Below are positions 1-8,081 of a stretch of 32,222 nucleotides of DNA, one piece after another. How positions within the stretch are numbered: position 1 is the first letter of the stretch; each line of letters opens with the position of its first letter. The notes under the pieces are model-generated. The model ran no database searches and was not told where the DNA came from. It was given only the letters and a program-made list of their open reading frames with translations. The stretch is taken from positions 1-32,222 of the forward strand of contig NZ_SLVP01000020.1 in NCBI RefSeq assembly GCF_004345425.1, written 5' to 3'. Made by a program: the position numbers and the translations under genes. The DNA is from Paenibacillus sp. BK033 (GTDB taxonomy: Bacteria > Bacillota > Bacilli > Paenibacillales > Paenibacillaceae).

Positions 1-275
1 TGCCTGCTCTCTTTCATGTGGACGACACCTCGGTTTTTTTGTGTTTATTATCTACCTGCTCTTAGAGGGTGTCCACTTTTTATTCTAGTTGCACAGGGAC
101 CTTATCCGGTTAAATCCGACATACTCTTAGGCCACCTCGTCCTCAACACCCACGTTTCTCGCCCAACCTAAGCCAATAAGACCCTCACGGGGTCTTATGA
201 TCACTACTATTATTCCGATTTCGTCCGATAAAACCCTGCCAGAGTCTTATCCCAACGCCGCACGCCCGCAACATG
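1..275. other. Left-flank non-coding region, unassigned
   Basis: No frame here has a convincing start, ribosome binding site or recognisable protein. The first 80 bases contain imperfectly facing copies of a GTGGAC / GTCCAC motif (around 19-24 and 70-75) with an AT-rich stretch between them, which could be the edge of an old insertion sequence. I see no transposase. The composition is less biased than the neighbouring genes. It could be mobile-element debris, a degraded intergenic region or a sequence-end artefact. Confidence 0.4.
176..198. repeat. Perfect 9-bp inverted repeat (hairpin)
   Basis: ATAAGACCC (176-184) faces GGGTCTTAT (190-198) across a 5-base loop. No T tract follows on either strand, so it is not a standard intrinsic terminator. 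It might be a processing hairpin or part of a degraded terminator. Confidence 0.5.
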
Positions 276-317
276 AAAAGCCATCCCTTGCCCAAAGGCA
301 GATGGGATGGCTTTTTT
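276..317 (-). terminator. Terminator after the GH130 operon
   Basis: AAAAGCCATCCC (276-287) pairs perfectly with GGGATGGCTTTT (304-315), giving a 12-bp stem. It lies just past the GH130 stop. Read on the minus strand the hairpin ends in TTTT. A T6 run follows on the plus strand too, so it can work in both directions. Confidence 0.85.
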
Positions 318-324
318 GCCCGTC

Positions 325-1386
325 TTATACGGCTTCCAGACTATCCAGAATCTCGCTTAAGCTAAGCTCGGCGCAAGCCATGGACGTATCGGCAGCTCCG
401 TAATACATGCGGATGCGATCGCCGTCTACCAGCGCGCCGCAAGAGAAGACGACCCCGCCGAAGAAGCCGTTCCGTTCATAGTCGGCCTCCGGCTCCATAA
501 TCGGATTGCCGGAACGGGCGATAACCTTGGACGGGTCGTTCAAGTCGAGCAGCACCGCGCCCATGCAGTAACGGTTATCCTTGGTCGCGCCATGGTACAG
601 CTCGAGCCAGCCTTTGTCCGTCTTGATTGGCACGGCGCCGCCGCCCAGGCGTCCGCTGTCCCACATGCCGTCGCGCAGTCCGATCAAATGGCGGTGATTG
701 CCCCAGTAGAGCAGGTTGTCGGACTCGGCAATCCACATCTCCGGGCGCCCGCAGCTCTTCGTTGTTGGACGGTGCAGCGCGTAATACTTGCCGTTTACGC
801 GCTCCGGGAAAATAAGCACGTCTTTGTTGTCCGGGCCAAAGATCATCCCATGATGAGTGACGTTCTCGAAATCCTTCGTCGACACGAGCGATTCCCCGAT
901 GCCGACCGGCGAAACCGCCGAGAAGTAAATATAGTAGGTATCCCCGATCTGCGTAATGCGGGGATCCTCGATCCCAAACGTCTCAAGCGACTGGGACGGA
1001 TACACAAACGGATGATCGTCGATGGTAAAATGCCGTCCGTCTTTGCTCCGCGCAATGCGCAAGTAGGACAAGGAAGTCAGGTATTCAAAAGACGGAGCGT
1101 TCTCCTTCCGTACGATGACGCGAGGATCGGAAAAATCATAGCGCGCGTCGTCCAAACGGATCGGGAAAAGGTCCAGATCGTTTCGTTCCACGTTATAGAC
1201 CGGAGCCAGCACGACGTTCGGATCCGGGCTGATAGGCCGTTCCGCGACGCGGAGCAGCATAATGACTTCGCCGTTATATTCGGCAATACCGGCGTTGAAC
1301 GCGCCGATAACTTCGAAATCGGGGCGGTGCGGCTTCACGTCCGCCGGCGTAACCAGCGGGTTCTGTTCATATCTGTAAATGTTCAT
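325..1386 (-). CDS. Glycoside hydrolase family 130 protein (beta-mannoside phosphorylase type)
   Basis: 353 aa, no signal peptide, so cytoplasmic. GH130 enzymes are five-bladed beta-propellers that mostly phosphorolyse beta-1,4-linked mannosides to alpha-mannose 1-phosphate plus a shortened sugar. Visible motifs are LLRVAER near residue 44, with the conserved phosphate-site arginine; EDPRI at 140-144, with the family's catalytic Asp at 141; and LHRP near 204. Retention of these phosphate-site residues favours a phosphorylase over the hydrolase branch, but the exact substrate is not readable. The start at 1386 is chosen because AAGGA sits 8-9 bases upstream; an in-frame ATG 24 bases earlier has no ribosome binding site. 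Last gene of the ABC transporter operon, 56 bases after the DUF1861 gene, so the sugar is probably imported whole and split inside. Family certain, substrate inferred. Confidence 0.9.
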   Translation of the reverse strand: MNIYRYEQNPLVTPADVKPHRPDFEVIGAFNAGIAEYNGEVIMLLRVAERPISPDPNVVLAPVYNVERNDLDLFPIRLDDARYDFSDPRVIVRKENAPSFEYLTSLSYLRIARSKDGRHFTIDDHPFVYPSQSLETFGIEDPRITQIGDTYYIYFSAVSPVGIGESLVSTKDFENVTHHGMIFGPDNKDVLIFPERVNGKYYALHRPTTKSCGRPEMWIAESDNLLYWGNHRHLIGLRDGMWDSGRLGGGAVPIKTDKGWLELYHGATKDNRYCMGAVLLDLNDPSKVIARSGNPIMEPEADYERNGFFGGVVFSCGALVDGDRIRMYYGAADTSMACAELSLSEILDSLEAV

Positions 1387-1442
1387 AAGATGATTCCTTC
1401 TTTCGTTCATTGCTTGAACGGCCGCATTGGGCCGGGTAAATA

Positions 1443-2390
1443 TTACAAACCGGCAAAAGGATCGGCGATAACCAGAGTCTGAGCGTCGGCATCGCTGATG
1501 CCGGCATACAGCAAGGCGCTACCGTCCTCCCGCCTCACAAGGCCGCCGCTGAAGACAACGTCCTGCAGGTCCGGCCTTTTGGACGGTCCGGGCAGGAATC
1601 GGCTGCGCTCGGCAATGATCGCCATACCGGTAAACGAAGCATCCCGCGGATCAAACACGAAGGCCATCGGATAATAGTGACGGTCTCCTGCTTCATCGAA
1701 GCAAGCGGTATGCCCGAGCACGCCCACGCGGCCGTCCTTCAGCAAATGGGCTTCGTTCGCGCCGCCCCATTCGCCTTCCGCAAATTGTCCTTCAAGCAGC
1801 GGCGCATCGTCGATAACCTTCTTCGTTAAGGCATCCAGCGAAGCAACCCGGGCGAAGCCGATCTTGCCGCGGCCGCCCTTCTCGCCTTGCGGGCGGGTGA
1901 AGACCCCAACGCTGCCGTCAGGAAGCTCGACAAGACGGATATCCTTCATTCCGTCAGGCCCTTTGAAGAAGGGCTTTAAATCGCGTATGCCGCTGCCGCG
2001 GTAGAACACCGTGCGCCACATCAGCGCGTCCTCCCGTTCCGGATGCGGATAGATCTCGACGCCTCCAAGCACCAGCTCCCCGCCAATACGGCAGTGAAAC
2101 GGATCCTGCAGAGCCAATACGGGAGCATCCTCTACCGGAAGCCATTTGCCGGCTTGTTCCGTAAAGAAAATGACGTCGGAATGCTCGCTGTCCCGCGATT
2201 CCACGCGTCCCGGAATGATGTCGGCCCCATTCTCCCGGATTGGGGCCGCGATGTTGTACACGTCTTTGCCGCCTACGCCTTCAAAGGCGATACGCGACGG
2301 GTTGTCGGCCCGTGCACCGGAGGCGCGGTAAGCTTCGAGAAGCTCCGAGCAGCTTAGCGCGCTGCCGGCTTTTCGTTCGTGAACGGTCAT
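1443..2390 (-). CDS. DUF1861 family protein, probable sugar-active beta-propeller
   Basis: 315 aa, soluble, no signal peptide. It resembles the DUF1861 family, often found next to GH130 genes and thought to share a beta-propeller fold related to the GH43/GH130 groups. Blade-like repeats can be seen (VEIYPHPER, FTRPQG, EAHLLKDGRVGVLGH, FSGGLV), along with conserved acidic residues such as the SDVIFF and WGGANEAH segments. No activity is firmly assigned to the family, so I do not name a reaction. The start has GGAGG 9 bases upstream. It lies between the transporter permease and GH130 in the same operon, which suggests work on the same oligosaccharide, either as a second hydrolase/phosphorylase or as an accessory sugar-binding protein. 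Confidence 0.8.
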   Translation of the reverse strand: MTVHERKAGSALSCSELLEAYRASGARADNPSRIAFEGVGGKDVYNIAAPIRENGADIIPGRVESRDSEHSDVIFFTEQAGKWLPVEDAPVLALQDPFHCRIGGELVLGGVEIYPHPEREDALMWRTVFYRGSGIRDLKPFFKGPDGMKDIRLVELPDGSVGVFTRPQGEKGGRGKIGFARVASLDALTKKVIDDAPLLEGQFAEGEWGGANEAHLLKDGRVGVLGHTACFDEAGDRHYYPMAFVFDPRDASFTGMAIIAERSRFLPGPSKRPDLQDVVFSGGLVRREDGSALLYAGISDADAQTLVIADPFAGL

Positions 2391-2412
2391 GATTCGTTAC
2401 CTCCAAGGAAGA

Positions 2413-3252
2413 TTATTTCAGGCTGAACTGCATGCCCTCTTGGAATTTCTTGCTGAATATGAGGAACATCACAATAATCGGCAGCGTCAGGATCGTTGAA
2501 GCCGCGTACAGTGGGCCCGGATAAGATCCGTATGGCCCAAACATCTGGGACAATAATACGTTTAGCGTCAGCATGGAGTCGCTCTTCACCGCAATCATAT
2601 CCCACAGCAGCTCCGTCCACCGCTCCATGAGCAGGAACAGGAAGATAACGGTCGTAATCGACTTCGACATCGGCAGCATGATCCGGAACATGATTTTCAA
2701 ATCGGACGCCCCGTCCAGCTTAGCCGCTTCAATAAAGACGGTCGGCACGGCCTTGAAGAAGTTCGTGTACATAAAAATCGCCCATAAACTGACGGCCTTC
2801 GGAATGATAAGCCCCGGATACGTATCGTACAAGCCCACGCGCTGAATGATCAGAAACGACGGCACGAGCAGAATGATAGCCGGGAAAAACATATGGAACA
2901 GAACAAAGTTGTTGATCGCGTTCCGGCCGAAGAAGTTCAGCTTCGACAATGCGTAAGCGACCATGATGCCGAAGAACATCATAAGCGCCGTAGAAGCGAG
3001 CGAAACAAAGATACTGTTAAAAAAGGCGTTTAACCAAGGCCGTGTAATACCGGTCTCGCCGCCATTAAAGAGCCATTCGTAAGACTTGATCGTGAATTTG
3101 GTCGGAAAGAGCTGCTTGTCGATCTGCGTCCAATCCGCGAAGGAGCTGAGTACCATATACAGATACGGATACACCATAATGAGCAGAAGCACGGCCGCGA
3201 TTCCGTATCGAACAGCTTTTCTCGTACCGCTGTGCTTTTTAGACCCAACCAT
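2413..3252 (-). CDS. Carbohydrate ABC transporter permease (MalG type)
   Basis: 279 aa inner-membrane permease with about six hydrophobic segments. The first spans roughly residues 15-35 after a basic N-terminus. The cytoplasmic EAA loop that docks the ATPase is visible as EAAKLDGASDLKIMFRIMLP in the second half. It forms the channel with the MalF-type partner immediately upstream. Its start overlaps the partner's stop by 14 bases, with GGGGGA as ribosome binding site, so the two are translationally coupled. No ATPase gene lies in the locus, as is usual for CUT1 sugar importers in Bacillota, which share an MsmX-type ATPase encoded elsewhere. Confidence 0.93.
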   Translation of the reverse strand: MVGSKKHSGTRKAVRYGIAAVLLLIMVYPYLYMVLSSFADWTQIDKQLFPTKFTIKSYEWLFNGGETGITRPWLNAFFNSIFVSLASTALMMFFGIMVAYALSKLNFFGRNAINNFVLFHMFFPAIILLVPSFLIIQRVGLYDTYPGLIIPKAVSLWAIFMYTNFFKAVPTVFIEAAKLDGASDLKIMFRIMLPMSKSITTVIFLFLLMERWTELLWDMIAVKSDSMLTLNVLLSQMFGPYGSYPGPLYAASTILTLPIIVMFLIFSKKFQEGMQFSLK

Positions 3253-4114
3253 TGCGCTTCCCCCAAATCTCCAAAATTTTGCGGATAATGAAGATGGAAA
3301 TAAACGTCGCCACCGAAGCCAGCAGCGCTACCGCGGATGCGTAGCCGACCTGCATGTTCTGGAACGCCTGCTTGAATATTTCCATCTGCCACGTGTTAGT
3401 CGCGTGCCCCGGTCCGCCTCCCGTCAATTGATACACCTCGGTGAAAATGCCGAAGGTAACGCCAAACGCCAGAATAAGCGTCGTATACAGCGACGGATAA
3501 AGCAGCGGAAGCGTAATGCGCCAGAACCGTTGGCTGTCCTTCACGCCGTCAATCGCGGCGGCTTCGTACACTTCCTTGTCGATGCTCTCAAGACCCGAAG
3601 TAATGATAAGCGCGTAATAGCCCGTGAATTTCCAGGCAAGAATCGCCCCTACCACGCAGAGCGCCGAAAACGGCGACCCCAGCCAGTTGATATCCAGCCC
3701 GATGCCTCGCAGAGAGACGTTTACGGGGCTCGTATAGGAAAGCAAGCCTTTTACGATCAGCGCGCTAACTACGCCCGAGCTCAGGTAAGGCAGGAAGAAC
3801 CCGATAAGGAACAAGCTTTTGAACCGGTTCAATCCGTGCACGAGCACCGCTACGCCAATCGCCAATACGGTAACGAGCGGAACGAAGATCATCATGAACT
3901 TGTACGTATTCCAAAAAGCCGCATGCACGCTTGAATCCTGCAAAGCGTCCATAAAGTTGGCGAAGCCTACGAAATTGAATGTCGGGGCGATCAGGTCCCA
4001 GTCCGTGATAGACAGGAAGAACGACCAGATCAGAGGCCCGAAAAAGAAGATCAAGGAATAGATGAGATAAGGGCTGGTAAATAACCAGCCCAGCTTGTTA
4101 TTGCGTTGGTCCAT
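3239..4114 (-). CDS. Carbohydrate ABC transporter permease (MalF type)
   Basis: 291 aa, six predicted membrane segments starting with the hydrophobic stretch WLFTSPYLIYSLIFFFGPLI near the N-terminus, typical of LplB/UgpA-like CUT1 permeases. The EAA loop is EAAAIDGVKDSQRFWRITLP. GGAGG is 8 bases before the ATG. It sits 15 bases after the binding-protein gene and overlaps the next permease, so the three form one transport unit in the cytoplasmic membrane. Likely to carry the oligosaccharide later cut by the GH130/DUF1861 pair. Confidence 0.93.
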   Translation of the reverse strand: MDQRNNKLGWLFTSPYLIYSLIFFFGPLIWSFFLSITDWDLIAPTFNFVGFANFMDALQDSSVHAAFWNTYKFMMIFVPLVTVLAIGVAVLVHGLNRFKSLFLIGFFLPYLSSGVVSALIVKGLLSYTSPVNVSLRGIGLDINWLGSPFSALCVVGAILAWKFTGYYALIITSGLESIDKEVYEAAAIDGVKDSQRFWRITLPLLYPSLYTTLILAFGVTFGIFTEVYQLTGGGPGHATNTWQMEIFKQAFQNMQVGYASAVALLASVATFISIFIIRKILEIWGKRNGWV

Positions 4115-4129
4115 GAGCAGGATCCTCCC

Positions 4130-5464
4130 TTACTTCAGGGCTTTTTCCAAAGCGGACTTCATGGCCGCCCAGCCCTCCGTTGGGGCGATTTCGCCCTTGA
4201 CGACTTTATTGAATGCCTGCTCGCCAATAATCGTCTGCAGGTCGTTGTATTTGGCATTATCCATCGGCGGCACGGCATTTGGCACGTTATCCGCATATGG
4301 CTTCAGCTGAGGCTTCTCGCCTAGGATCGCCTTGAACGATTCGTTCGTCGACAGGTCGTCGCGCGCCGGCGGCAGATTGGTCTGCTTGAACCACTTGGCG
4401 TCGTTCTTCGCGTCGCTGTACACCCACTTGATGAAATCAAGCGCAGCCTGCTGCTGTTCTTTCGTTGCGGAAGCGTAGATAACAAGTCCTTTCGTATCGG
4501 CGAACGTTTTGCTTTGCGCAGGATCAACGTCGTCCGGTACAGGAGGCATGCTAAGCGCGTACGATTCGTTAAACTTCAGGTTCGGATATTTTTCTGCCCA
4601 GGTTGTGAAGGTCCACGGCCCAACGTCGGTGAAGATGCCCGTTCCGTTCTCGAACGGATCCGTCACCTGACGGGAAAGAAGACCGTTCTCCTTGCGCAGG
4701 TTGTCTACAAAGGTAAGCACTTCGGTTCCGGCTTTCTCGTCCCCGGTGAATTGATTGCCTTCAATGAACTTGTTGCCGTTCGAAGCCGCGTCATACAGCA
4801 TGTAGAAATCGAACCAGCGCTTCCAGGCCGTAGGATCGGCAAGATCCGGCTTCGCCCACAGGAACTTCTTATCCCCGTATTTCGCCTTCAGCTTCTTGGT
4901 CACCTCAAGCACTTCGCTGTATGTCTTAGGCGGCTCGTTATAGCCAAGCTCCTTCAGAACATCCAGGCGCCATCCGAACAGCATCGGGTTGGAGTAGATC
5001 GGCAGCACGTATTGATGGCCGTCCGCGAACTTCCATGGCTCGATCGTTTTGGTCATGTTGCGTCCTTGAATAATATCGTTGTAGCCTTCCAGCGTATCGA
5101 GCGGTACTAGCGCCTTACTGTTAGACAGCTGAGCAGCGAAGCCGCGGTTAATGTTTTCGGAGATCGTTGGCGCGCTCTTCGCCGCGATGGCGGATTGAAT
5201 GCTGGCCTCGGACGTCGGCGATTCCTTAATGGCGCTGACATTGATCTTCACCTTATCGTTAGTTGCCTCGTAAGCCTTGGCGAGCTCCTGCCAATAAGCT
5301 TGCTGGGTCGGGTTTGGAGCCGCCCAAAATTCGATAGTCGTAACCTTGCCTTCGCTCGACGAGCTGTTTCCCGTCTGATTCTGGCCGCCTTGGCCTGTCG
5401 AGCAGGCACTCAGCATTCCAAGCGCCACGATAGTGGTAAGAAGAACCGGTGCTTTTTTCTTCAT
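4130..5464 (-). CDS. Extracellular sugar-binding lipoprotein of an ABC importer
   Basis: 444 aa CUT1-type solute-binding protein (family 1). The N-terminus is a lipoprotein signal: MKKKA, a hydrophobic core, then the lipobox LSAC, followed by a Gly/Gln/Ser-rich linker (TGQGGQNQTGNSSSSEG). The mature protein therefore begins at the Cys and is lipid-anchored outside the membrane. The start at 5464 has GGGAGG 10 bases upstream; an upstream in-frame ATG 54 bases earlier lacks one. First gene of the operon and likely the most strongly expressed. It captures the oligosaccharide and hands it to the two permeases. Ligand inferred as a mannoside from the downstream GH130. Confidence 0.93.
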   Translation of the reverse strand: MKKKAPVLLTTIVALGMLSACSTGQGGQNQTGNSSSSEGKVTTIEFWAAPNPTQQAYWQELAKAYEATNDKVKINVSAIKESPTSEASIQSAIAAKSAPTISENINRGFAAQLSNSKALVPLDTLEGYNDIIQGRNMTKTIEPWKFADGHQYVLPIYSNPMLFGWRLDVLKELGYNEPPKTYSEVLEVTKKLKAKYGDKKFLWAKPDLADPTAWKRWFDFYMLYDAASNGNKFIEGNQFTGDEKAGTEVLTFVDNLRKENGLLSRQVTDPFENGTGIFTDVGPWTFTTWAEKYPNLKFNESYALSMPPVPDDVDPAQSKTFADTKGLVIYASATKEQQQAALDFIKWVYSDAKNDAKWFKQTNLPPARDDLSTNESFKAILGEKPQLKPYADNVPNAVPPMDNAKYNDLQTIIGEQAFNKVVKGEIAPTEGWAAMKSALEKALK

Positions 5465-5543
5465 GGAACAATGACCTCCCAAAAACATGATTTTATAATT
5501 ACAAATTAATCCCGTCATGCTGCATCACATGACATAAAGTAGC

Positions 5544-5557
5544 TGGAAGCGTTTACG
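5544..5557. promoter_or_regulatory. cre-like catabolite-repression site at the operon start point
   Basis: TGGAAGCGTTTACG matches the CcpA consensus TGWAARCGYTWWCW at 12 of 14 positions, including the central CG. On the minus strand it reads CGTAAACGCTTCCA. It covers the predicted transcription start of the sugar operon (about 5557), where CcpA binding would block RNA polymerase. It could also be a LacI-family operator, since the half-sites are alike. Confidence 0.6.
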
Positions 5558-5563
5558 ACCCTT

Positions 5564-5592
5564 ATTATGCGCTGTCATAATGACCTTGTCAA
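5564..5592 (-). promoter_or_regulatory. SigA-type promoter of the sugar operon
   Basis: On the minus strand a perfect -35 TTGACA (5587-5592) is followed after exactly 17 bases by CATAAT (5564-5569, one mismatch to TATAAT). The predicted start point is near 5557, about 93 bases upstream of the binding-protein ATG. Confidence 0.75.
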
Positions 5593-5650
5593 GTGATTAT
5601 CTTGATATTCCCCTTCACAACAACCTTACTAATTACTTTACTAAATTGAT

Positions 5651-5664
5651 TTGTAACGTTACAA
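5651..5664. promoter_or_regulatory. Perfect 14-bp palindrome, candidate LacI-family operator
   Basis: TTGTAACGTTACAA is a perfect palindrome with the central CG usual for LacI-family operators. It lies between the divergent promoters of the sugar operon and the LacI-type gene at 5825, so it is the best candidate for that regulator's binding site. It sits upstream of both -35 elements, which would also fit activation or looping with the cre-like site 94 bases away. Confidence 0.6.
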
Positions 5665-5717
5665 TAGATATTGAACAAACCGTTCCCCGCCCGCTTTTCA
5701 AATACCGCAAGTGCGGC

Positions 5718-5746
5718 TTGACACCCTTTCGAGGAACGGGAACAAT
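5718..5746 (+). promoter_or_regulatory. Promoter of the LacI-type regulator gene
   Basis: A perfect TTGACA (5718-5723) is followed after 17 bases by the weak -10 AACAAT (5741-5746). It would start transcription about 70 bases before the GTG start. The weak -10 fits low regulator expression. The rest of the 5465-5824 gap holds only AT-rich sequence around the palindrome. Confidence 0.5.
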
Positions 5747-5824
5747 TATAGAAAACGAGCACAATTTTAGCGTTCCGCGCCTACGCGCAGCGCCGAAATC
5801 AAAGTCCCGACGGAGGTTGACCTC

Positions 5825-6850
5825 GTGAACAGAAAAGTAACGATGCAGGATATCGCAGACAAGCTAAGCTTGTCCAAGAATTCCATATCTCAAGCGCTCA
5901 CCGGCAAACCGGGCGTAAGCGATGAGACGCGCCGCTTGATTATGCAGACGGCGGACGACATGGGTTATGTATACAGCAAGCGGGTCGACCAGCCGGCAGC
6001 TCTGCATGCTGCTCCGCGTACGATCGCCCTAATCGCTTCGAATTATGCATTTTCCATGAAAAGCTTCTTCGGCGATATTTATCTGAGCGTCGATAAGGAA
6101 TTGAAACAAAAGGGCATCGAGCTTATTATCCAATCCATCAGCCCGGAGGATGCAGCCTCCCTCACGCTGCCGCCTTTTTTACAGCAGCGCGCTGTTGACG
6201 GCATTCTTATTTTGTCTCATATAACGACGCCTTATATTCGCGCCATTCTTGATACCGGCATTCCTTCCGTGTTGATTGACCATCACCATCCGGATCTCGC
6301 TGCCGACTCTATTCTGACCAACAACCGGTTTAGCGCATACGAGGCAATCCGCCATCTGGCTAATCTGGGGCACAGAAAAATCGGGTACATGGGAAATATC
6401 CGCGTCTCGCCAAGCTATTACGAACGGCTCGAGGGGATGAGACTGGCCGCTTTCGAGCTTGGAATCGAGCTTGAGGAACAGTGGCTCGTAACCACGGCGA
6501 AGGAGGAAAGCGGAGAAATTCGAAAGCTCCTGGAGGGAATAACCGATCTTCCGACCGCCTGGTTCTGCGTTAACGACGGGTTCGGCTTTATGGTCAATTC
6601 GGCTTTGCAGCAGATGGGATTGCGCGTGCCGGAGGATGTATCCGTGGTCAGCTTCGACAACGGCTACCTGTCCAGGCTGGCCACGCCGCCAATCACAACG
6701 GTCGATGTAGATCTTCATCTTTACGCGCGTTGCGCCGTTGAAAGATTGCTCAGCAGACTTAACGATTCGGAGCAGCCCAAGACGGAGACCTTGCTCTCCA
6801 CCAAGCTGCTCGTGAGAGGTTCCACCGGTCCGGCTAAGCAGCGGAATTAA
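5825..6850 (+). CDS. LacI-family transcriptional regulator of the GH130/ABC operon
   Basis: 341 aa with the usual family layout. The N-terminal helix-turn-helix is at about residues 6-25 (VTMQDIADKLSLSKNSISQA), with the hinge near 50-60. A periplasmic-binding-protein-like sensor domain follows, ending in the family's typical VSVVSFDNGYLSRLATPPITTV stretch. The start is GTG with GGAGG 8 bases upstream. The HTH reads KNSISQALTGKPGVS rather than the common SxxTVSRVLN, seen in several Paenibacillus members of the family. It is divergent from the transporter operon, with a palindromic operator between them, so it probably senses the imported sugar or a phosphorylated product and controls that operon. 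Family certain, ligand unknown. Confidence 0.92.
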   Translation: MNRKVTMQDIADKLSLSKNSISQALTGKPGVSDETRRLIMQTADDMGYVYSKRVDQPAALHAAPRTIALIASNYAFSMKSFFGDIYLSVDKELKQKGIELIIQSISPEDAASLTLPPFLQQRAVDGILILSHITTPYIRAILDTGIPSVLIDHHHPDLAADSILTNNRFSAYEAIRHLANLGHRKIGYMGNIRVSPSYYERLEGMRLAAFELGIELEEQWLVTTAKEESGEIRKLLEGITDLPTAWFCVNDGFGFMVNSALQQMGLRVPEDVSVVSFDNGYLSRLATPPITTVDVDLHLYARCAVERLLSRLNDSEQPKTETLLSTKLLVRGSTGPAKQRN

Positions 6851-6871
6851 GCTCCGACTTGCGACAGGCAC

Positions 6872-6904
6872 AAAAAAAGCGGCCAGCATGAATCATGCTC
6901 GGCC
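6872..6904 (-). terminator. Terminator shared by convergent genes
   Basis: GGCCAGCATGA (6881-6891) pairs with TCATGCT-C-GGCC (6893-6904), with one bulged C. On the minus strand it is followed by a T7 run, so it ends the CYTH-kinase operon. The LacI-type gene converging from the left may use the stem too, but lacks a T tract on its side. Confidence 0.8.
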
Positions 6905-6946
6905 ACTCTGTCATCCGGTATGCGTATGTATTCGCTTTGCCATATT

Positions 6947-7492
6947 CTAGAGCCGTTCCAGCGCCTCAAGCGTAAGCAGCATATACTCAATCAGCTCGGG
7001 CAAATCATTCATTTGCTCCTCGTCAATGCGGCGGTTGAAGCGCAGCTCCACCGCGTTCTCGTACAAGGGGTTGCCCCCACTCCCGCTTCCGTACACGAAG
7101 CTAAGCGTCTGGGTAAGCGATACTTCCGTTCCCCATTGCTCCCTAACGGCCGCTTCGATTCGCGGACACTGCGTTTCCGCGTCCGGCATGGCCAGATGAA
7201 ACCGCAGGCGGAGACTGCAGCCGGGCGGATCGCCTTCCTGCAGCTCCAGCAGCTCCGTCGCCAGGTCGCGGAGCGAGGTATCCAGCCGGATTTCGCCGAC
7301 AATTCGCTTCTCCCGGTCGGTGCCGGCTAATACGAATTGCAGGGCGAACTCGCGCCCCATCACGGCCATATCCAACCGGTCCACGCGGTTTACGACCCGA
7401 ATCCGTTCGTCCAGATTGTCCAGATCGTACAGCTGATTTTCCAAGGCGACCTTCAAATTATCGAAGATGGTTGGGTCAAATAACATCGCCAT
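6947..7492 (-). CDS. Unrecognised 181-aa cytoplasmic protein, third gene of the CYTH-kinase operon
   Basis: I do not recognise this family. The protein is soluble and Leu/Glu/Asp-rich, with no signal peptide or membrane span. The N-terminus is MAMLFDPTIFDNLKVALENQ. There is a Gly/Ser-rich turn (YGSGSGG) near residue 138 and a C-terminal acidic helix (EEQMNDLPELIEYMLLTLEALERL). The alternation of predicted strands and helices suggests a compact alpha/beta fold. The start at 7492 is favoured by GGAGGAG seven bases upstream, inside the end of the kinase gene, giving a 17-base overlap and translational coupling. A second ATG two codons later is possible. Coupling implies a product needed in proportion to the kinase, perhaps as partner or substrate; this is inference only. 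Confidence 0.75.
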   Translation of the reverse strand: MAMLFDPTIFDNLKVALENQLYDLDNLDERIRVVNRVDRLDMAVMGREFALQFVLAGTDREKRIVGEIRLDTSLRDLATELLELQEGDPPGCSLRLRFHLAMPDAETQCPRIEAAVREQWGTEVSLTQTLSFVYGSGSGGNPLYENAVELRFNRRIDEEQMNDLPELIEYMLLTLEALERL

Positions 7493-8069
7493 ACACGAAC
7501 TCCTCCAGCCGCTCCAAAGCCGCTTCGTCAAAGGGACGCGAATTGTCGTAATACAGCACCGACGATTCCGGAAGCTCCCACGCAATCGTTCTGCGCCCAA
7601 GCGAACGGGCGAAGGAATCCCAGTGCACCAGCTTGTATCGATCCGTCGCAAGCCCACGCTCCTCGATCCGGCTGTAATGCATATCTTCATCCCGCAAATA
7701 GACCACAACCGCCTTCACCTCGACGTCGTCCAGGGAAGCGCCGGCCGAAGCCAGCTCCTCCGCGATCCAGGACGGATCGCCGATTTCCTTCGTAAACGGG
7801 CCGATGACGAAGGCATCCGTGCCAACGCCGATATTTTCGAGCGCGGCATCCATCGTAATCCGGTAGCCGAGATCCCGGCACAGCTTCTTATAGTCTTCCG
7901 AATCGCGGTCATTCGGGTCCAGCCCGGCTACAGTCATAATTTGCACGGCTGCAGGCCGCAGCATCGTATCCATATCGAATACCGCCGCGCCGCGTTTACG
8001 GGCAAGCGCCTTGGCCAGCGTTGTTTTCCCCGCTCCCGCGCCGCCGACGAAAAACACAAGCTTCCTCAT
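7476..8069 (-). CDS. P-loop NTPase of the small-molecule kinase type
   Basis: 197 aa. The Walker A motif GGAGAGKTT is at residues 9-17, followed by LAKALARKRGAAVFDMD, where FDMD near residue 33 is placed like the substrate or metal-binding Asp of shikimate, adenylate and nucleoside kinases. A later Arg-containing segment (YSRIEERGLATDRYK) could be the lid with catalytic arginines. No signature LSGGQ or transporter features, so it is not an ABC protein. The substrate is unknown; family relatives include nucleoside, nicotinamide riboside and zeta-toxin-like kinases, and none is a secure match. GGAGG lies 8 bases upstream. It sits 12 bases after the CYTH gene and overlaps the next gene, so it is the middle of a three-gene unit. 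Confidence 0.82.
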   Translation of the reverse strand: MRKLVFFVGGAGAGKTTLAKALARKRGAAVFDMDTMLRPAAVQIMTVAGLDPNDRDSEDYKKLCRDLGYRITMDAALENIGVGTDAFVIGPFTKEIGDPSWIAEELASAGASLDDVEVKAVVVYLRDEDMHYSRIEERGLATDRYKLVHWDSFARSLGRRTIAWELPESSVLYYDNSRPFDEAALERLEEFVYGDVI

Positions 8070-8081
8070 GTCTATCGCCTC

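Noticed and set aside
1..80. Intact insertion sequence at the left edge
   Set aside because: No transposase, and the facing motifs are short and imperfect.
592..1482. 296-codon open frame on the plus strand across GH130
   Set aside because: Antisense to GH130, unsupported start, no domain.
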